DNA from: Amborella trichopoda
Taxonomy: Eukaryota > Streptophyta > Magnoliopsida > Amborellales > Amborellaceae
NCBI RefSeq assembly: GCF_000471905.2
Contig: NW_006498445.1
Location: 776,505-840,504 of the forward strand
Length of the DNA stretch: 64,000 nucleotides
Reading direction: 5' to 3'
Shown: positions 33,437 through 44,997 of the stretch, piece by piece
Numbering within the stretch: position 1 is the first letter of the stretch
Layout: the number at the start of each line of letters is the position of its first letter
The notes under the pieces: generated by a model
Database searches by the model: none
The model's input: the letters and a program-made list of their open reading frames with translations, nothing else
Told to the model about the DNA's origin: nothing
Translations under genes and position numbers: made by a program

Positions 33437-33533
33437 TAGTAGTGTTGTTGTCGTAGTAGTAAGTAAGAGTAGAGTAGAGTAGAGAGAGAGAGTACTACTA
33501 CGTACGTACGTCGCGTACGACGAGAGAAGAGAG

Positions 33534-33553
33534 NNNNNNNNNNNNNNNNNNNN
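33534..33553. other. Assembly gap (20 N)
   Basis: Twenty unknown bases between a GA-rich block and a CT-rich block. The bases just before it (CGTACGTACGTCGCGTACGACG) look like low-quality or slipped sequence. Confidence 0.99.
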
Positions 33554-34133
33554 ACTATACTACGTTAAGTAATAAACTAACCACCCTACCTCTCTCTCTC
33601 TCTCTCTCTCTAAAGGTATAACAAACATTGGATCTCTCTGTCTAAAGTTATAATACACATTCGAAAATGCAAAAGCCACCTATCTCTCTTTCTCTGAAGG
33701 TATAATACACAAATCTCTTTATTTCTAAAGGAATAATAAAAGTTTGTAAATGTAAGCGCCACCTCTCTCTGTTTTTGAGGGCATAATACACATTAGAAGA
33801 GGCAAACGCCGACACAAAGAGTACTAACCTAATAAACTATTGCAAATTACAATTCTTACCCGTCGTAGAGAGCAACATAACATAAACAAATGAAAAATTA
33901 CGTGTTGTAGAGAGAATCATAACATAACAAATGAAAAAACAAAAATATGGCATCTACTTCCAAAACATAACATACCTTAGTATTAAAATTTAGGGAACCT
34001 AGAACTGCGACCTCTGCACTTGTAAACCAAACATGAACTTATCGCAGATTTGAACTTTATCGGTTAGATCTTAGTTTGGGATGTCTCTTAGAAGCTTCTC
34101 TCTACAATGTAGAGGAAGCTCGGTTAAAGTGAT

Positions 34134-34671
34134 GGGCACTTGTTTGCTGGAAGATAAATGTTCCATGGAAAAAAAGAAGTTCTTCTATCATGGGAAGTGG
34201 AATGTTATCTTCTAGAAAGTTTAAAGAAGTTCTGAGTAATTGTGCTTAATAACTTGTTGGAACGTCAAAGAAGTTTTGGATAATTGTGTTTGATAACAAA
34301 TATATATTAACAATATAATAATATAATACAATATATAATATATAGTATAATATTATTTAATATACTATTATATTATAATAATATTATAAAATTTATATAT
34401 TCGATATGTTATAATATATAAATAAAATATTATATAATATATATTATGTTGTAAATAGTTAATAGTGAATAGTGATCACCAAGAGCAGTAATCGCCAAAA
34501 ACGTTTGGAGAGTTTGGGTTCCTATTTTAAAAGGAAAAAGGAAACTTTGCGGAAAGTATTAGGAATGTTATCTTTCTGAACATTAAACTTTCCCGCAGCC
34601 AACAGGGAAATGCTACAATATTAGGAACGTTATCTTTTCGAAAGTTTTCTTTCCAGTAAACAGACACGCCC
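34134..34671. mobile_element. 538-bp insert in copy A with imperfect inverted ends
   Basis: It is absent from copy B at about 40820. The left end GGGCACTTGTTTGCTGGAAG and the right end read inward GGGCGTGTCTGTTTACTGGA are imperfect inverted repeats. The interior is AT-rich with two direct repeats around GTTCTGAGTAATTGTG and GTTTTGGATAATTGTG. No TSD is visible. A non-autonomous DNA transposon is likely. Confidence 0.55.
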
Positions 34672-35330
34672 CTAGGAGAAACGTTTTCAAACAACAGTTT
34701 CTCAGCATTTAATGAGGATTAAAGACAAAGAAAACAATGAAAAGGTAGGAAGAAAGTTATAAAGAAAAAGAGATTTTTTGTGTTCTCATAGGTAAGAAAG
34801 CAGAGTTTATACAAGATATAACTTTTCTGGAGTTTATAAACAAATACAGGACATTTGCTTTGTTGAAAATCAGAGACTGAGAGATTAGGTGAATTTCTAG
34901 GGCTTTAATGAAGATAATTTACTTGCTTTTATACAAAACTCAGGAATGTATCCAATCCAAACTCAAAGGTAGTTATGAGGACGTGATGTATAATATGAAT
35001 TTTGAAAAGGCGTATGATGAAGTGGATGGGAAAGTACTCTATGAGATGTTGGAGTGAATAAGTTTCTAGTCTTGATGGTGGGATTGTGGATTAATGGTTG
35101 TCTACACACTGCTCATTTTTTTTGTTCTTGTCAATGGGAAATCTTCAGGGTTTTTTAAAGATTCTAGAGGAATCAGCTAGGGGGATCTTTTTTCTACTTT
35201 TCATATACTTTAAAAGTAGAAACTTTCAGTGTTATGTTTATGTAGTAGATAGAGGTTTTATCTCGGGTGGTAAGATTGGAAATAGTAATCTTGTGGTTTT
35301 TCATTTACAATATGTTGAGGCAGAAGAGAC

Positions 35331-35743
35331 ATCATCATCATTCATCGTTATAGCCTTTTTCCTAATTACTTGGGATCAGCTATATGAATCTTGGTCTGTC
35401 ATTCTGCCCTAAAGTCACACCCTCAGTGAGGCCCCAAGTCCCCATATATTTCTGAACTACTTCCAACTACGTCTTTTTGGGCCAACCCTTTGTCCTTTTG
35501 TCCTTTTAACTCCTTCCACTTGAACTAACTTACACCTCCTAATAAGCGTTTTACTTGGTCGGTGTCATACATGGCTAGCCGACCTGAGTCTACTCTCTCT
35601 CATCTTATGGCCTATTGGTACCATGCCTAAATTCTCTCAAATGGATTCATTTCGAATCCTAATCTTTCTTATCTTGCCACTCATCCATATCAACAGTCTC
35701 ATCTTCACTACACTCATTCTATAGGTATATTGTTTTTTTTATA
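35331..35743 (-). mobile_element. RTE-type LINE 3' fragment nested in LINE copy A
   Basis: It starts at ATCATCATCATT, the reverse complement of the RTE tail, and runs through sequence closely matching 4890-5260 (TGTCATACATGGC, CACTCATCCAT). It is absent from copy B. AGGCAGAAGAGAC before and AGGTAAAAGAGAC after may be a 13-bp target-site duplication with two mismatches. Confidence 0.7.
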
Positions 35744-36160
35744 AGGTAAAAGAGACAAAAGTATATAATTTATGGTTGTTCTTAAAATGTATTGAGTTGG
35801 TTACTGGCCTTAAAGTCAATTTGGCTAAGACAAAATTGTTAAATTGGTGGTTTTGATGAGAGAAATGCAACCTTTGCGATGTTGATTCCTTACCATTTTA
35901 ATATTTATGTCACCCCCTTTTGTGACCTTTCACCATTCAAGGTCTATTTGGGATCTGGTGTTGGAAAGATTTTACAAGAGTTAGCCTGTGGAAATCTAAA
36001 CTTCTATCGTTCGGTGGTAAAGTTACCTTAACTAAATCATCTAACCTACATGTATATTTTATGTCCATGTGTCATATGCCTTTGTAGGTTGTCAAATTTC
36101 TAGAAGGGTCGATGAAAGCTTTCATTTGGGGGAGTAATGATAAGACAATGAAGTTGAATC

Positions 36161-36986
36161 CAGTGTATCAAAAAGCACTAGGCGGGCGTTTAGAACCTAG
36201 GTGGCTGCCCAGTTAAAAAAAGATACTAATATACCATATTCCAAGTTGAAATAGCTAATACCCCCATTGGTATTTTTTTCATAAAAATTACACCTTATAC
36301 ATTTGGTTTTGGGTTTATACCCATACTTCTAACCCGAATCACTTCTTCTAGAAGTAGCAGAAATAGATCCATGATAAGGATTTTGTTCTTGTTTTTATTT
36401 TACATAACATATATATTGCTTAGTCTCCTTTTTAATAGCTTCAAGAACATTTTTACAATGGACAACATCCCCTTTAATACCAGCAAGATGTTTCTTAAAT
36501 TGATTTATGCCTCTTTTTGTATCTTTTTCACAAAAAATGCTTCTAATACAATTTTTGTCATTTAGATTCAGGTTGTATCCATATTTCGAACTCCGGTCTC
36601 CACTACAACTAACTCCTGAAGAAGACATCTCAAAATAAAACAAGCAATCTAAAAAATAAAGTTTTACACTTACTTTGATTACTCGAACTCCAAACTTTAA
36701 GAAATACTTTGGAGGTTTCTTTCTCTCTAAAATGGGTTATTGTGGGTTTAGGTTTCAAATGAACCTAAAACTTGTCCTTCTAACCTTTTATATCTTAAAA
36801 AATATATATATATATTTCTGCCTCTGGGCTGGTCGCAGGCCCTAGGCGACCGCCCAAGGCTGGGCTGGGCAGCCGCCCAAGGACCACCGCCCAGTTTGGC
36901 CGCCTAGGCCTGGGGGATGCGCCCAAGCCTTCTGGACTGCCTAGGCGGTCACCCAGGTGCTGGGCGGTCTATTTTTTTGAACACTG
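36161..36986 (-). mobile_element. hAT-type element (826 bp, 8-bp TSD) nested in LINE copy A
   Basis: GTTGAATC at 36153-36160 and 36987-36994 is an exact 8-bp target-site duplication, and copy B (near 41865) is uninterrupted. The ends are CAGTGTATCAAAA and TTTTTTGAACACTG, imperfect inverted repeats with the CAGTG/CACTG ends common in hAT elements. A minus-strand frame (36395-36643) reads IRSIFCEKDTKRGINQFKKH, continuing LAGIKGDVVHCKN, the BED zinc finger found in hAT transposases. The right part is GC-rich (GCCTAGGC and GCCCAGC strings). Confidence 0.85.
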
Positions 36987-39033
36987 GTTGAATCTCATCA
37001 AATAAGACGACGTATGTGCTCCTAAATGAGGAGGAGGACTTGGGACTCAAAAGCTAAAACTCATGAACTCTAGTTTGTCAATAAAGTGGTGGTAGAGTTG
37101 TCAGTCTAATTAGAGCCGTCTTTGGAAACAAGTTTATAAAAAAAAATATGGTGAGGAAATTGCGACTAGGTTTGTTAAGACCCTAGATCTAAAGCTACTC
37201 TTTCATGAATTTGGATGATGGATATGGAGATGAAATTTTTTTTCTGCTTTAATAAATGGTAGGGAGATATTGCCTTAAGGACCTCCTCTCCAAGTGTTTT
37301 CTAAGGTCCATGAACCTTTAAACATTGTGGAAAATATGGTGCTAGGAGTAGGATCCAATGCTATTTGGGGAGTGACCACAAAATATAGAAGGGTTTCTAA
37401 GACTTTTCTTGATTAATTCTATCTTCTTATGCAGGGCTCACATGCTCACCTAATAGTCAATACGAGATTGTTTGGGACTTTAATCCCTCAAGTGAATTCT
37501 TTGTGAAATCGATGTATCTGTTGCTTTATAAGGATGGTAGTAGAAATATAAGTTGTTTTTTAATTAGATTTGGAGCTTACCAGTACCCCTTAAGGTTCAG
37601 CTTTTCTTTTGTATTACTCACCAAGGAAAATTGGCTACTATTGATAATTTGAGAAGAAGATGATTCATCCTTACTAATATTTGTATTCCATATAAAGCAA
37701 GAAATAAATCTTCAGACCATTTTTTCCTTGAATGCCTCTGTGTCTATTCTCTGGGTATGGGGTGGGCAGAAACTCGACTTGCATCTGCAGATAACTTTCT
37801 CTATACGGCATTTGTTACATCAATAGCTTTCCCCTAGTATATCAAAGAATGATACAATTTTATGGAGAGCTTTGTTAGTTAGTATTATTTGGAATACACG
37901 GACAGAAAAGCATAAAAGAATTTTTGAGGATAAGTGTATGGAATGTGATGAGCTTAAATCTAATATCCTAGCTCTAGCGGCTGATTGGGTTTTCGTGAAC
38001 AAAGAATAGAAATTTATTTATAAGGTGCAGCTTATCCTCAATTTTTGAACTTGCAGGTTATGGTAAACCTGGACCAAGTAGAGTAGCAATTTGGAGGCAA
38101 CCTTCAAAAATTTCATTCAAATTAAATTTTGATAGTAACTCTTGATATAATCTAGGGAGAGGGGGCATTGGTGGTCTTGTTAGAGATCACAAAGGCTCTA
38201 ACATTCTTTCCTTTTCGGAACCTTAAGGTTGGTTGTGACTTATGAGACATAAGTTAGACTCTTACATAAGGCTTACACTCTTCATCCTTCTCGAATGTGA
38301 GTATTATATCGGAAGGAGAACTTGTAAACGTGATCTCCCAACATAACGGGGATGCTAAACCTCCTTGGAGATTAAACCCCTTGTTTTTAGAAATTAGAGA
38401 TCTTCTTGAGAATATCAATGCTTGTTTAAGTCATTGTTTTAGGGAAACCAATATAGAGGCCAATAGTTTAGCAAAAAGTAGGGCTCACCTAGTCTTAAGA
38501 CATGGTCTAACACATAAGCAAATTTATGGGATTAGATTTTTTTCAGATGTCATTTTAGTTGAAAAATAATGACATAAATGTGTCAGATGCCTAAGAAAAT
38601 CGGTCAAATACATTTTGATTTTTTGTCATTTCATTAGAAAAAATCTTTTTTGTCATTTCATAGAAAAAAACTTTCTTATGGGATTGGATGTAGGTGTTTT
38701 TTCATACTAACTAGTACCAACGTATTTTTTTCAGATTAATTGGCAGTCAAATATAAGAAAAAACTCCCACACTTAATTACGTAAAGAAATTAAATTAAAC
38801 AAAGTCCTTGATATTTTCTGACGACTGTTATTTAATTATTTTTATTCGAATGTGGTCACTCCAACAGAAGACTAGGTCAAGAGATTTGTTCACCTTTTTA
38901 TTTCTATTTTTTATTTTTCCAGTAAACGATTTATCTTATTTGTCTAAATATGACTTCTCTGCCTCTTTTTTTTTTTTGTAAATAAGTAATATATGTCTTT
39001 TTCTCCATTATGTCTCTTTCTAATTTTATTACA

Positions 39034-39213
39034 GGGAGAATACGTGGTTTGTTCTCCTCCTTGTTTTTGTGGCTCGCTGCCAAGCCGAGCAGATAACCCC
39101 TTAGTCCAAAAAAGAAGATGGAGGTATACTTGGCTAAAAAAACCCGACGAAATTAATAAAGAAGATGAGCATCTAGAGATGCACCTACGTAGTGATGAAG
39201 GAAATGATCTTTA
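39034..39213 (+). pseudogene. Isolated exon-like fragment with CSPPCFCGSLPSRADNPL motif
   Basis: After a good acceptor (TTTTATTACAG) the frame reads GEYVVCSPPCFCGSLPSRAD then NPLVQ. It resembles small uncharacterised plant proteins that, as I recall, contain C-x-PPC-x2-GS-x-PSR-x2-NPL. The following residues to the stop (KRRWRYTWLKKPDEINKEDE and on) do not fit that family. No partner exons were found nearby, so this is probably a captured or relict exon. Confidence 0.35.
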
Positions 39214-40056
39214 ATTCAAAATTTGAGTCTTCAAGCTTGTGGTCAAGCTTCTTCCAATCCTAGGGGAATGATACAATTACAATTTAATATTTTACTTTAT
39301 TATTTCTTAGAAGGCTAAAATTTAGGTTTGGTGTTATTTGGATTTGTCGTTTTCTTTTAGGGTGTTTGCGTCTTTTATTGTTACAGAAAAACAAGTAGTA
39401 GAGTTGGAAGTTTACTTTTTAAGGGATGAAATATCAAGATTTAATATTTATTAAGGATTTTAAGTGAGCAAGTTAGCTATCAGAGTTTTTTTTTGTTATC
39501 CACCATAATTAAGTGTTGAATATATATATTAGAAATAGAAATAGAAAAAGAAGTGTAGAAGAATTTATTTTGCACCTTATGAACATGGTGAGAAGATCTT
39601 TTGGGGATATACTCCACGGCGGAACTTGAAAGAGGCTATATACTCTCACTCTTTAATTTTATTTTTTTATTTTTCTTGCTTGTTTATTTTCTTTTTCCCT
39701 TTGTCTCTATGTTGGGAAGTAGTTACTTCATGTTCTCTATTAAAACTTCAATTATCTCAGCTTACATGATTACCTTAAACTCCATCACTTTTGAGGTCAC
39801 CAGCTCTACGTTATCTCTAGTAACAAGTACCCTTTTTATTTTAAAGATGTGCATCGACCGTTTAATTGTGACTTTATATAGACTAGTAGCATTAAGTGTG
39901 TTCCACATAGATATCAAATAAACAATAAAAAAATAATAATAATAAAATCAATGTAGTCATTTAGATTTTAAATATAGTTTTAAATTTAGTGTTTGAAAAC
40001 ATAAAATAATTTTAAATTGGTATTTTTTTGCTTAAAGACAATATAATTTATTTTAC

Positions 40057-40185
40057 TGCTTTAAGAATTGATTAAAAGAAATCTTAAATTTGGTCATAAA
40101 CTATTTTGAAAGCATGAAAACTCATAGAGAAAAAAGCAATAAAAATTAAGTATTATAAGATTTCTTTTAATCAATTCTTAAAGCA
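40057..40185. repeat. Perfect 30-bp inverted repeat with 69-nt spacer
   Basis: TGCTTTAAGAATTGATTAAAAGAAATCTTA at 40057-40086 is exactly complementary to 40156-40185. A 26-bp direct repeat beginning AAGCATGAAAACTCATAGAG at 40111 and 40183 overlaps the second arm. It could be a small MITE or the scar of an inverted duplication. Confidence 0.85.
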
Positions 40186-40412
40186 TGAAAACTCATAGAG
40201 AAAAAACTATTCTGAAGGCAAAATACACAATCGGAAATGTAGACGTCCACCTCTCTCTCTGAAAGCATAATACATATCGGATCTCTCTCTTTGTCTGAAG
40301 TCATAACACACATTCAGAAATGCAGAGGCCATCTCTCTCTCTCTCTGAAGGCATAATATACAATACATATATATCTCTCTCTCTGTAAGACATATTAAAG
40401 TTACTATAATAG

Positions 40413-40414
<2 letters not shown>

Positions 40415-40454
<40 letters not shown>
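40415..40454. repeat. (CT)n microsatellite
   Basis: About 20 CT units at the left part of copy B. Similar but shorter tracts occur at 33590-33611 in copy A. Confidence 0.9.
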
Positions 40455-40457
<3 letters not shown>

Positions 40458-41099
40458 AAGGCATAATACACACTTAGAAATGTAAACACCAACATCAAGA
40501 CTACTAATCTAATAAACTATTGCAATAATTATAGTTCTTACCCGTTGTAGAGAGAAACATAACTTAAACAAATGAAAAATCACACGTTGTAGAGAGAAAC
40601 ATAACATAAACAAATGAAAAAACAAAAAAGAGGTATCTACATCTAAAACATAACATACCTTAGTATGAAAATTTAGGAGGCCCAAAACTACGACCTCGGC
40701 ACCCGTAAACCAGTCATGAACTGATCGCATATCTGAAGATCATTGGTGTAGATCTTAGTTTGGGATGTCTCTTAGAAACTTCTCTCTACAATAAAGAGGA
40801 AGCTCAGTTAAAGTGACTGAATCCCTAAGAGAAACATTTTCAAACAACTATTTCTCAACATTTAGTGAGGATGAAAGATAGAGAAAACTGTGAAAAATTA
40901 GGAAGAAAGTTAGAGAGAGAAAGAAAGCTTCTGTTTTCTCATAGGTAAGAAAGTTGAGTTTATACAAAACATAAATTTTCTAGAGTTTGTATTGACACTT
41001 GCTTTGTTGAGACTCAGAGAATGAGAGATTAGGTAAATTTCTAGGGCTTTAATTAAGATACTTCACTTATTTTTCATACAAACCTCAAGAATATATCCA

Positions 41100-43438
41100 A
41101 TCCAAACTCAAAGGCAATTATGAGGAGGTGTTGTATAAAATCAATTTTGAAAAGGCATATGATAAAGTGGAATGACATGTACTCCATGAGATATTAGGGC
41201 AACTAAGTTTCCAATCTACATAGGGATTGTATATTATTGGTTGTCTGCACATTTTTTTGTTCTTATCAATGGGAAAGCTTCGGGCTTTTTTAAAGATTCT
41301 AGAGGAATTAGATAGGGGGATATTTTTTCACCTTTTTAATATACTTTAAAAGCATAAACTATAGTAGATAGAGGTATTATTTCAAGTGGTAAGATTGAAA
41401 ATAGTAATCTTGTGGTTTCTCATTTACAATATGTTGATGATATCATTATCCTTTATAAGGCACAGGGGACAAAAGTATATAATTTGTGGTTGTTTTTAAA
41501 ATGTGTTGAGTTTGTTATTGTCCTTAAAGTCAATTTGGCTAAGACTAAATTGTTGGATTGGTTATTTTGATGGATGTTGATTCCTTACTATTTAAATATT
41601 TATGCCTTCTCCTTTTGTGACCTTTCACCCTTCAAGGACTATTTGGGATCTGGTGTTGGAAAGATTTCAAAAAGAGTTGGACCTTTGGAAATCTAAATTT
41701 CTATCGTTCAGAGGTAGAATTACCTTTTAGCTGAGTCCATTTTATTTAACCTACATATATATTTTGTGTCCATGTTTTGGATGCCTTTGTACGTTGTCAA
41801 ATTGCTAAAAGGGTTAATGAGAGCTTTCATTTGAGGGATTAATGATAAGACGAAGAAGAAGAATCTCGTCAAATAAGACAAAGTATGTGCTCCTAAATGA
41901 GAAGGATGACTTAGGACTAGAAAGCTAAAGTTCATGAACTGTAGTTTGTTAACAAAGTGGCGGTCGAGATGTCAGTCTAATTAAAACCTTCTTTGGAGAC
42001 AAGTGTTAAAAGAAAAATATGATGAGGAAGTCGCAACTAGGCTTATTAAGAGCCCTAGATCTAAAGCTGTTTTTTCATGAATTTGGAAGAGTATTGATTA
42101 TTGTAAGCTCATTTTACTTTGACATTTAAGAAAGGTCGTGGGACATGGAGAGGGTAGCGAGATACTGCCTTAAGGACCTCATCTCCAAGTGCTTTCTAAA
42201 GTCCGTGAACCTTTAGACACTGTGGAAAATACAGTGCCAAGGGAAGGATCCAACACTATTTGGGAAGTGACCACAAGATATAGAAGGGTATATGAGATTT
42301 TTCTTGACCAAGTCACTCGTCTTATGGAGTGCTCGCTTGAGTTTTATTGCTCACCTACTAGTTAATATGATATAGTTTGGGACTTTAATCCGTCAGGTGA
42401 ATTCTTAGTGAAATCAGTTGATTTATGAGGATAGTAATTGAAATATAGGTCTTGTTTTTAATAAGGATTTGGAGCTTATCGGTGCCCCTTATGGTTCGGC
42501 TTTTCTTTTGTGCTGCTCGTCAAGGAAAATTGACTACTATTGATAATTTGAGAAGAAGATGATTCATCCTTACTAATATTTTGTTCCATACAAAGCAAGT
42601 AATGAATCTTTGGAGCATTTTTTCCTTCAATGTCCCTTTGTTTCTAATTTCTGGGTATGTGATAGGCAGAAACTCGACTTGCATATGTAGATGACTTTCT
42701 CTATGCGGCATTTATTGGTGGAATTTTATGGACAACTTTGTTGGTCAGTATTGTTTGGAACACTCGGAGAGAAAGGCATAAACGAATTTTTAAGGATAAG
42801 TGTATGGGATGAGATGAGCTTAAATGTGATATCCTAGTTCTAGTAGCTGATTGGTTTTCCTTGAATAAATATTGGAAATTTATTTCTAAGGATTAGGTTA
42901 TCCTCAATTTTTGAGCTTGTAGTTGTAATATTCCTAGACTAAGTAGAATAGCAATTTGGATGCAACTCTAAAAATTTCATTCAAATTAAATTTTGATGGT
43001 AGCTCTTGATGTAATCAAGGGAAAGGGGGCATTGGTGGTCTTGTTAGAGATCACGGAGGTTCTAACATTATATCCTCTTTGGGATCTTCAGGGTGGTTGC
43101 GACAAATGAGAAAGAAGTTAGGGCTCTTATACAAGGCTTACACTCTTCATCCTTCTCGGATGTGAGGATTATAGCGGAAGGGGAATATGCAAACTTGATC
43201 TCCAGGTGTAAAGGGGATGCTAAACCTCTTTGGAGATTAACTCCCTTGTTTCTAGAAATTAGAGATCTTCTCGAGTGTCTCGATCCTTGTTTGATTGTTT
43301 TAAAGAAACCAATATGGAGGCTGATAGTTTGGCCTAAAGTGGTGCTCTCCAACAATTCTTGATTGTTACCCATTTCTCTTTGTGCTTGTTCCTCCTATTG
43401 AAGTAATGAAATGAACCATGTTAGTAATAAGAAAAAAA
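41100..43438 (+). mobile_element. L1-type LINE, copy B, 5'-truncated and broken
   Basis: The same truncated LINE as copy A. Visible parts are reverse transcriptase (FEKAYDKV at about 41145, a YVDD-like box near 41430 in one frame), a LWKSKFLSF stretch near 41690, a zf-RVT region near 42480-42690, and RNase H (GGIGGLVRDHGGS at about 43030, then EKEVRALIQGLHSSSFSDVR and ISRCKGDAKPLWRLTPLFLE, 43110-43280). Frameshifts and stops are frequent. The A-rich end is near 43438. Confidence 0.75.
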
Positions 43439-43979
43439 GCAAGGACCTAGCAGAGATTCATGGCGAATTGTTATGGGATTCATGAAGCTCATCGTGAGAG
43501 AGATGCAAAGATATTTCATGGCATGTGGAATGGTGCCATCGGTCATAATTGAGAGCACTTCAGTCCTAAAAGATAAAAAATAGTAGGATCACTCTCTTGC
43601 TCGGTCCTCTAGTGGACTGAATAGGAATCGTCCTCTTACTTGATCCTCTGGTCAATTGAAGTGATCGTGAGATGATTTACCTTATTTGGAAAATGGTCTA
43701 AGGCAATAAAATTTAAAAAAAACTAGAAAATTGGGAGAATTAGAGTTATTTTTTGATTCCGACTCACTCGGGAAATGGTATGATATTGAAGAAAAATATT
43801 AAAAAAATTGGGAGTATTGAGCTTATTTTCAGGTTAATCGGATGCAAATCACCCTCTACCGATTCCAAACTAAACTAAATCAAGCAATTTTGTTTCGAAT
43901 AGGGGATTAGTTTTTAAACCCATTGTTAGGGAGAGCATCAGGTAAGGAGGCCACTGCAGCCGTGCCCTTAAGGGCCAGC
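43439..43979. other. Intergenic, no gene recognised
   Basis: AT-rich sequence with two short repeats of CTCTTGCTCGGTCCTCTAGT / CTCTTACTTGATCCTCTGGT at 43591 and 43636. No coding evidence. Confidence 0.4.
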
Positions 43980-43984
43980 TAAAT

Positions 43985-44285
43985 GAGGAAGAGAGAGAGA
44001 GAGAGGGGCAGTAGGTGAATGCCAATTGATTTGGACTTGAAAATGGGTAAGAGGACCGGAGGGGGCGGAAGACTCGGACAGAGAAAACAAGAGGCCGGGG
44101 TGAAGAGAAGAGAGAGAAAATGAGGGCTAACTGAGAAACCAAAGAGAGAGAGAGAGAGGCAGTTGAATTGATCTTGAAAGTGCCAAACCGGAAGACTCGG
44201 AAAGAGAAAATGGGAAGCGGAGTGAGGAGAAGAGAGAGAAAATGAAGGGAGTGACTGAGCAACCAAAGAGAGTAAAAAAGGCATG
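43985..44285. repeat. GA-rich tandem duplication (about 130-bp units) upstream of the ABC transporter
   Basis: Two units share GGAAGACTCGGAMAGAGAAAA, GAGAAGAGAGAGAAAATGA and AACCAAAGAGAG. They create long open frames on the opposite strand that are artefacts of the CT/GA composition. They lie about 0.8 kb upstream of the start codon. Confidence 0.7.
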
Positions 44286-44660
44286 TCAAGTAATGATGCA
44301 TCCCCCACTCTCTCTTCAACTTCATCTTCTCTCTGTTGTTGCCTTTTAACAACGCGCCCCGCCCCCACAAGGGGATAGTGCGAGCCGACCTGGATGCCAG
44401 CCAGCCATGGGCAAAAAAAAAAAAAAAATCTAAAAAAGGCGATTTTTAAAAAAAATAAAAAGAAAACTAAAAGAACTTCTTTTTTAATAAAAAGCCAAAA
44501 ATTTATTCAAACATGAGAGTCCAAATAAGCCCAATTAGGAAAAGGCAAAAAACAGCACGGCAGCAGCACCAAACCTCTGACCTGAGCTCCAACCAGAGTG
44601 CCGGCTCTGTACCGGCACAAACCCCACGCCCTGTTTTCCACTCTCGTTCAGGGAAATACT

Positions 44661-44678
44661 AGGGTTAGGGTTAGGGTT
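44661..44678 (+). promoter_or_regulatory. Telo-box-like repeats in the promoter or 5' UTR of the ABC transporter
   Basis: AGGGTTAGGGTTAGGGTT, followed by GGGTTTAGGTTTAGGG at 44683-44698. Short telomere-like motifs of this type are common near the start sites of plant housekeeping genes. Position and role are inferred. Confidence 0.45.
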
Positions 44679-44997
44679 CTTTGGGTTTAGGTTTAGGGCT
44701 CTGTTTTACTTCATAGGGTCATGGACACGGTTAGGTGAAACAACACAAAAGCGCTTGCTTGCGTGTGCGAGTCTCCTTATTCTGCCTTTGACTCGGTCTC
44801 ATCACTCTACGATCCCAGGTTTTGGCCGCCTCGTTCTGCCCTAGATCGATCACGGAGGACCTCCTTTTTGTTGTTGTTCTAGCTGTGGTTTCTCGGGGTT
44901 TAGGGTGAAAATTTGAGGACTAGGGTTTTGGGCTTTTCTATGAGCTCGCTCAGACACTGAAACTGGGATCGAATTGAATTTGGAGAGAGAGAGAGAG

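Larger units (their letters stand above)
33590..38572 (+). repeat. Segmental duplication copy A (repeat flank plus 5'-truncated LINE)
   Basis: It matches 40205-43438 in the same orientation. Shared landmarks are CT-microsatellite lines with AAGGTATAATACACA, the GTTGTAGAGAGAAACATAAC block, TTAGTTTGGGATGTCTCTTA, AATATATCCAATCCAAACTC, and then the whole reverse transcriptase to RNase H stretch. Copy A is longer because of three later insertions (34134-34671, 35331-35743, 36161-36986). Because the non-LINE flank and the LINE truncation point are both shared, duplication followed LINE insertion. Confidence 0.8.
34960..38572 (+). mobile_element. L1-type LINE, copy A, 5'-truncated and broken
   Basis: Plus-strand frames show, in order: reverse transcriptase (NMNFEKAYDEVDGKVLYEML, 34990-35050), palm and thumb fragments to about 36150, a zf-RVT region (37560-37750), and an RNase H-like domain (about 38080-38560, with LNFD, GGIGGLVRDHKGS, then FRETNIEANSLAKSRAHLVL). 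The endonuclease and first ORF are absent. The catalytic YVDD box is destroyed by a nested RTE insertion, and a hAT element splits 36161-36986. Many stops are present. Confidence 0.75.
38573..40204. other. Spacer between the two duplicated segments
   Basis: AT-rich sequence with one exon-like fragment (39034-39213) and one perfect inverted repeat (40057-40185). No complete gene is visible. A frame at 39601-39921 is hydrophobic but has no recognised motif. Confidence 0.4.
40205..43438 (+). repeat. Segmental duplication copy B (repeat flank plus 5'-truncated LINE)
   Basis: The direct-repeat partner of 33590-38572, without the three later insertions. It therefore serves as an empty-site reference for each of them. 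It starts in CT-rich lines (CTCTCTGAAAGCATAATACA), and its right end is a short A-rich tail at about 43424-43438. Confidence 0.8.

Noticed and set aside
43870-44370. 166-residue and 129-residue open frames on the minus strand
   Set aside because: They are Ser/Leu/Phe/Pro-rich translations of GA-rich tandem repeats with no domain. Their length is explained by the rarity of stops in CT-rich sequence.
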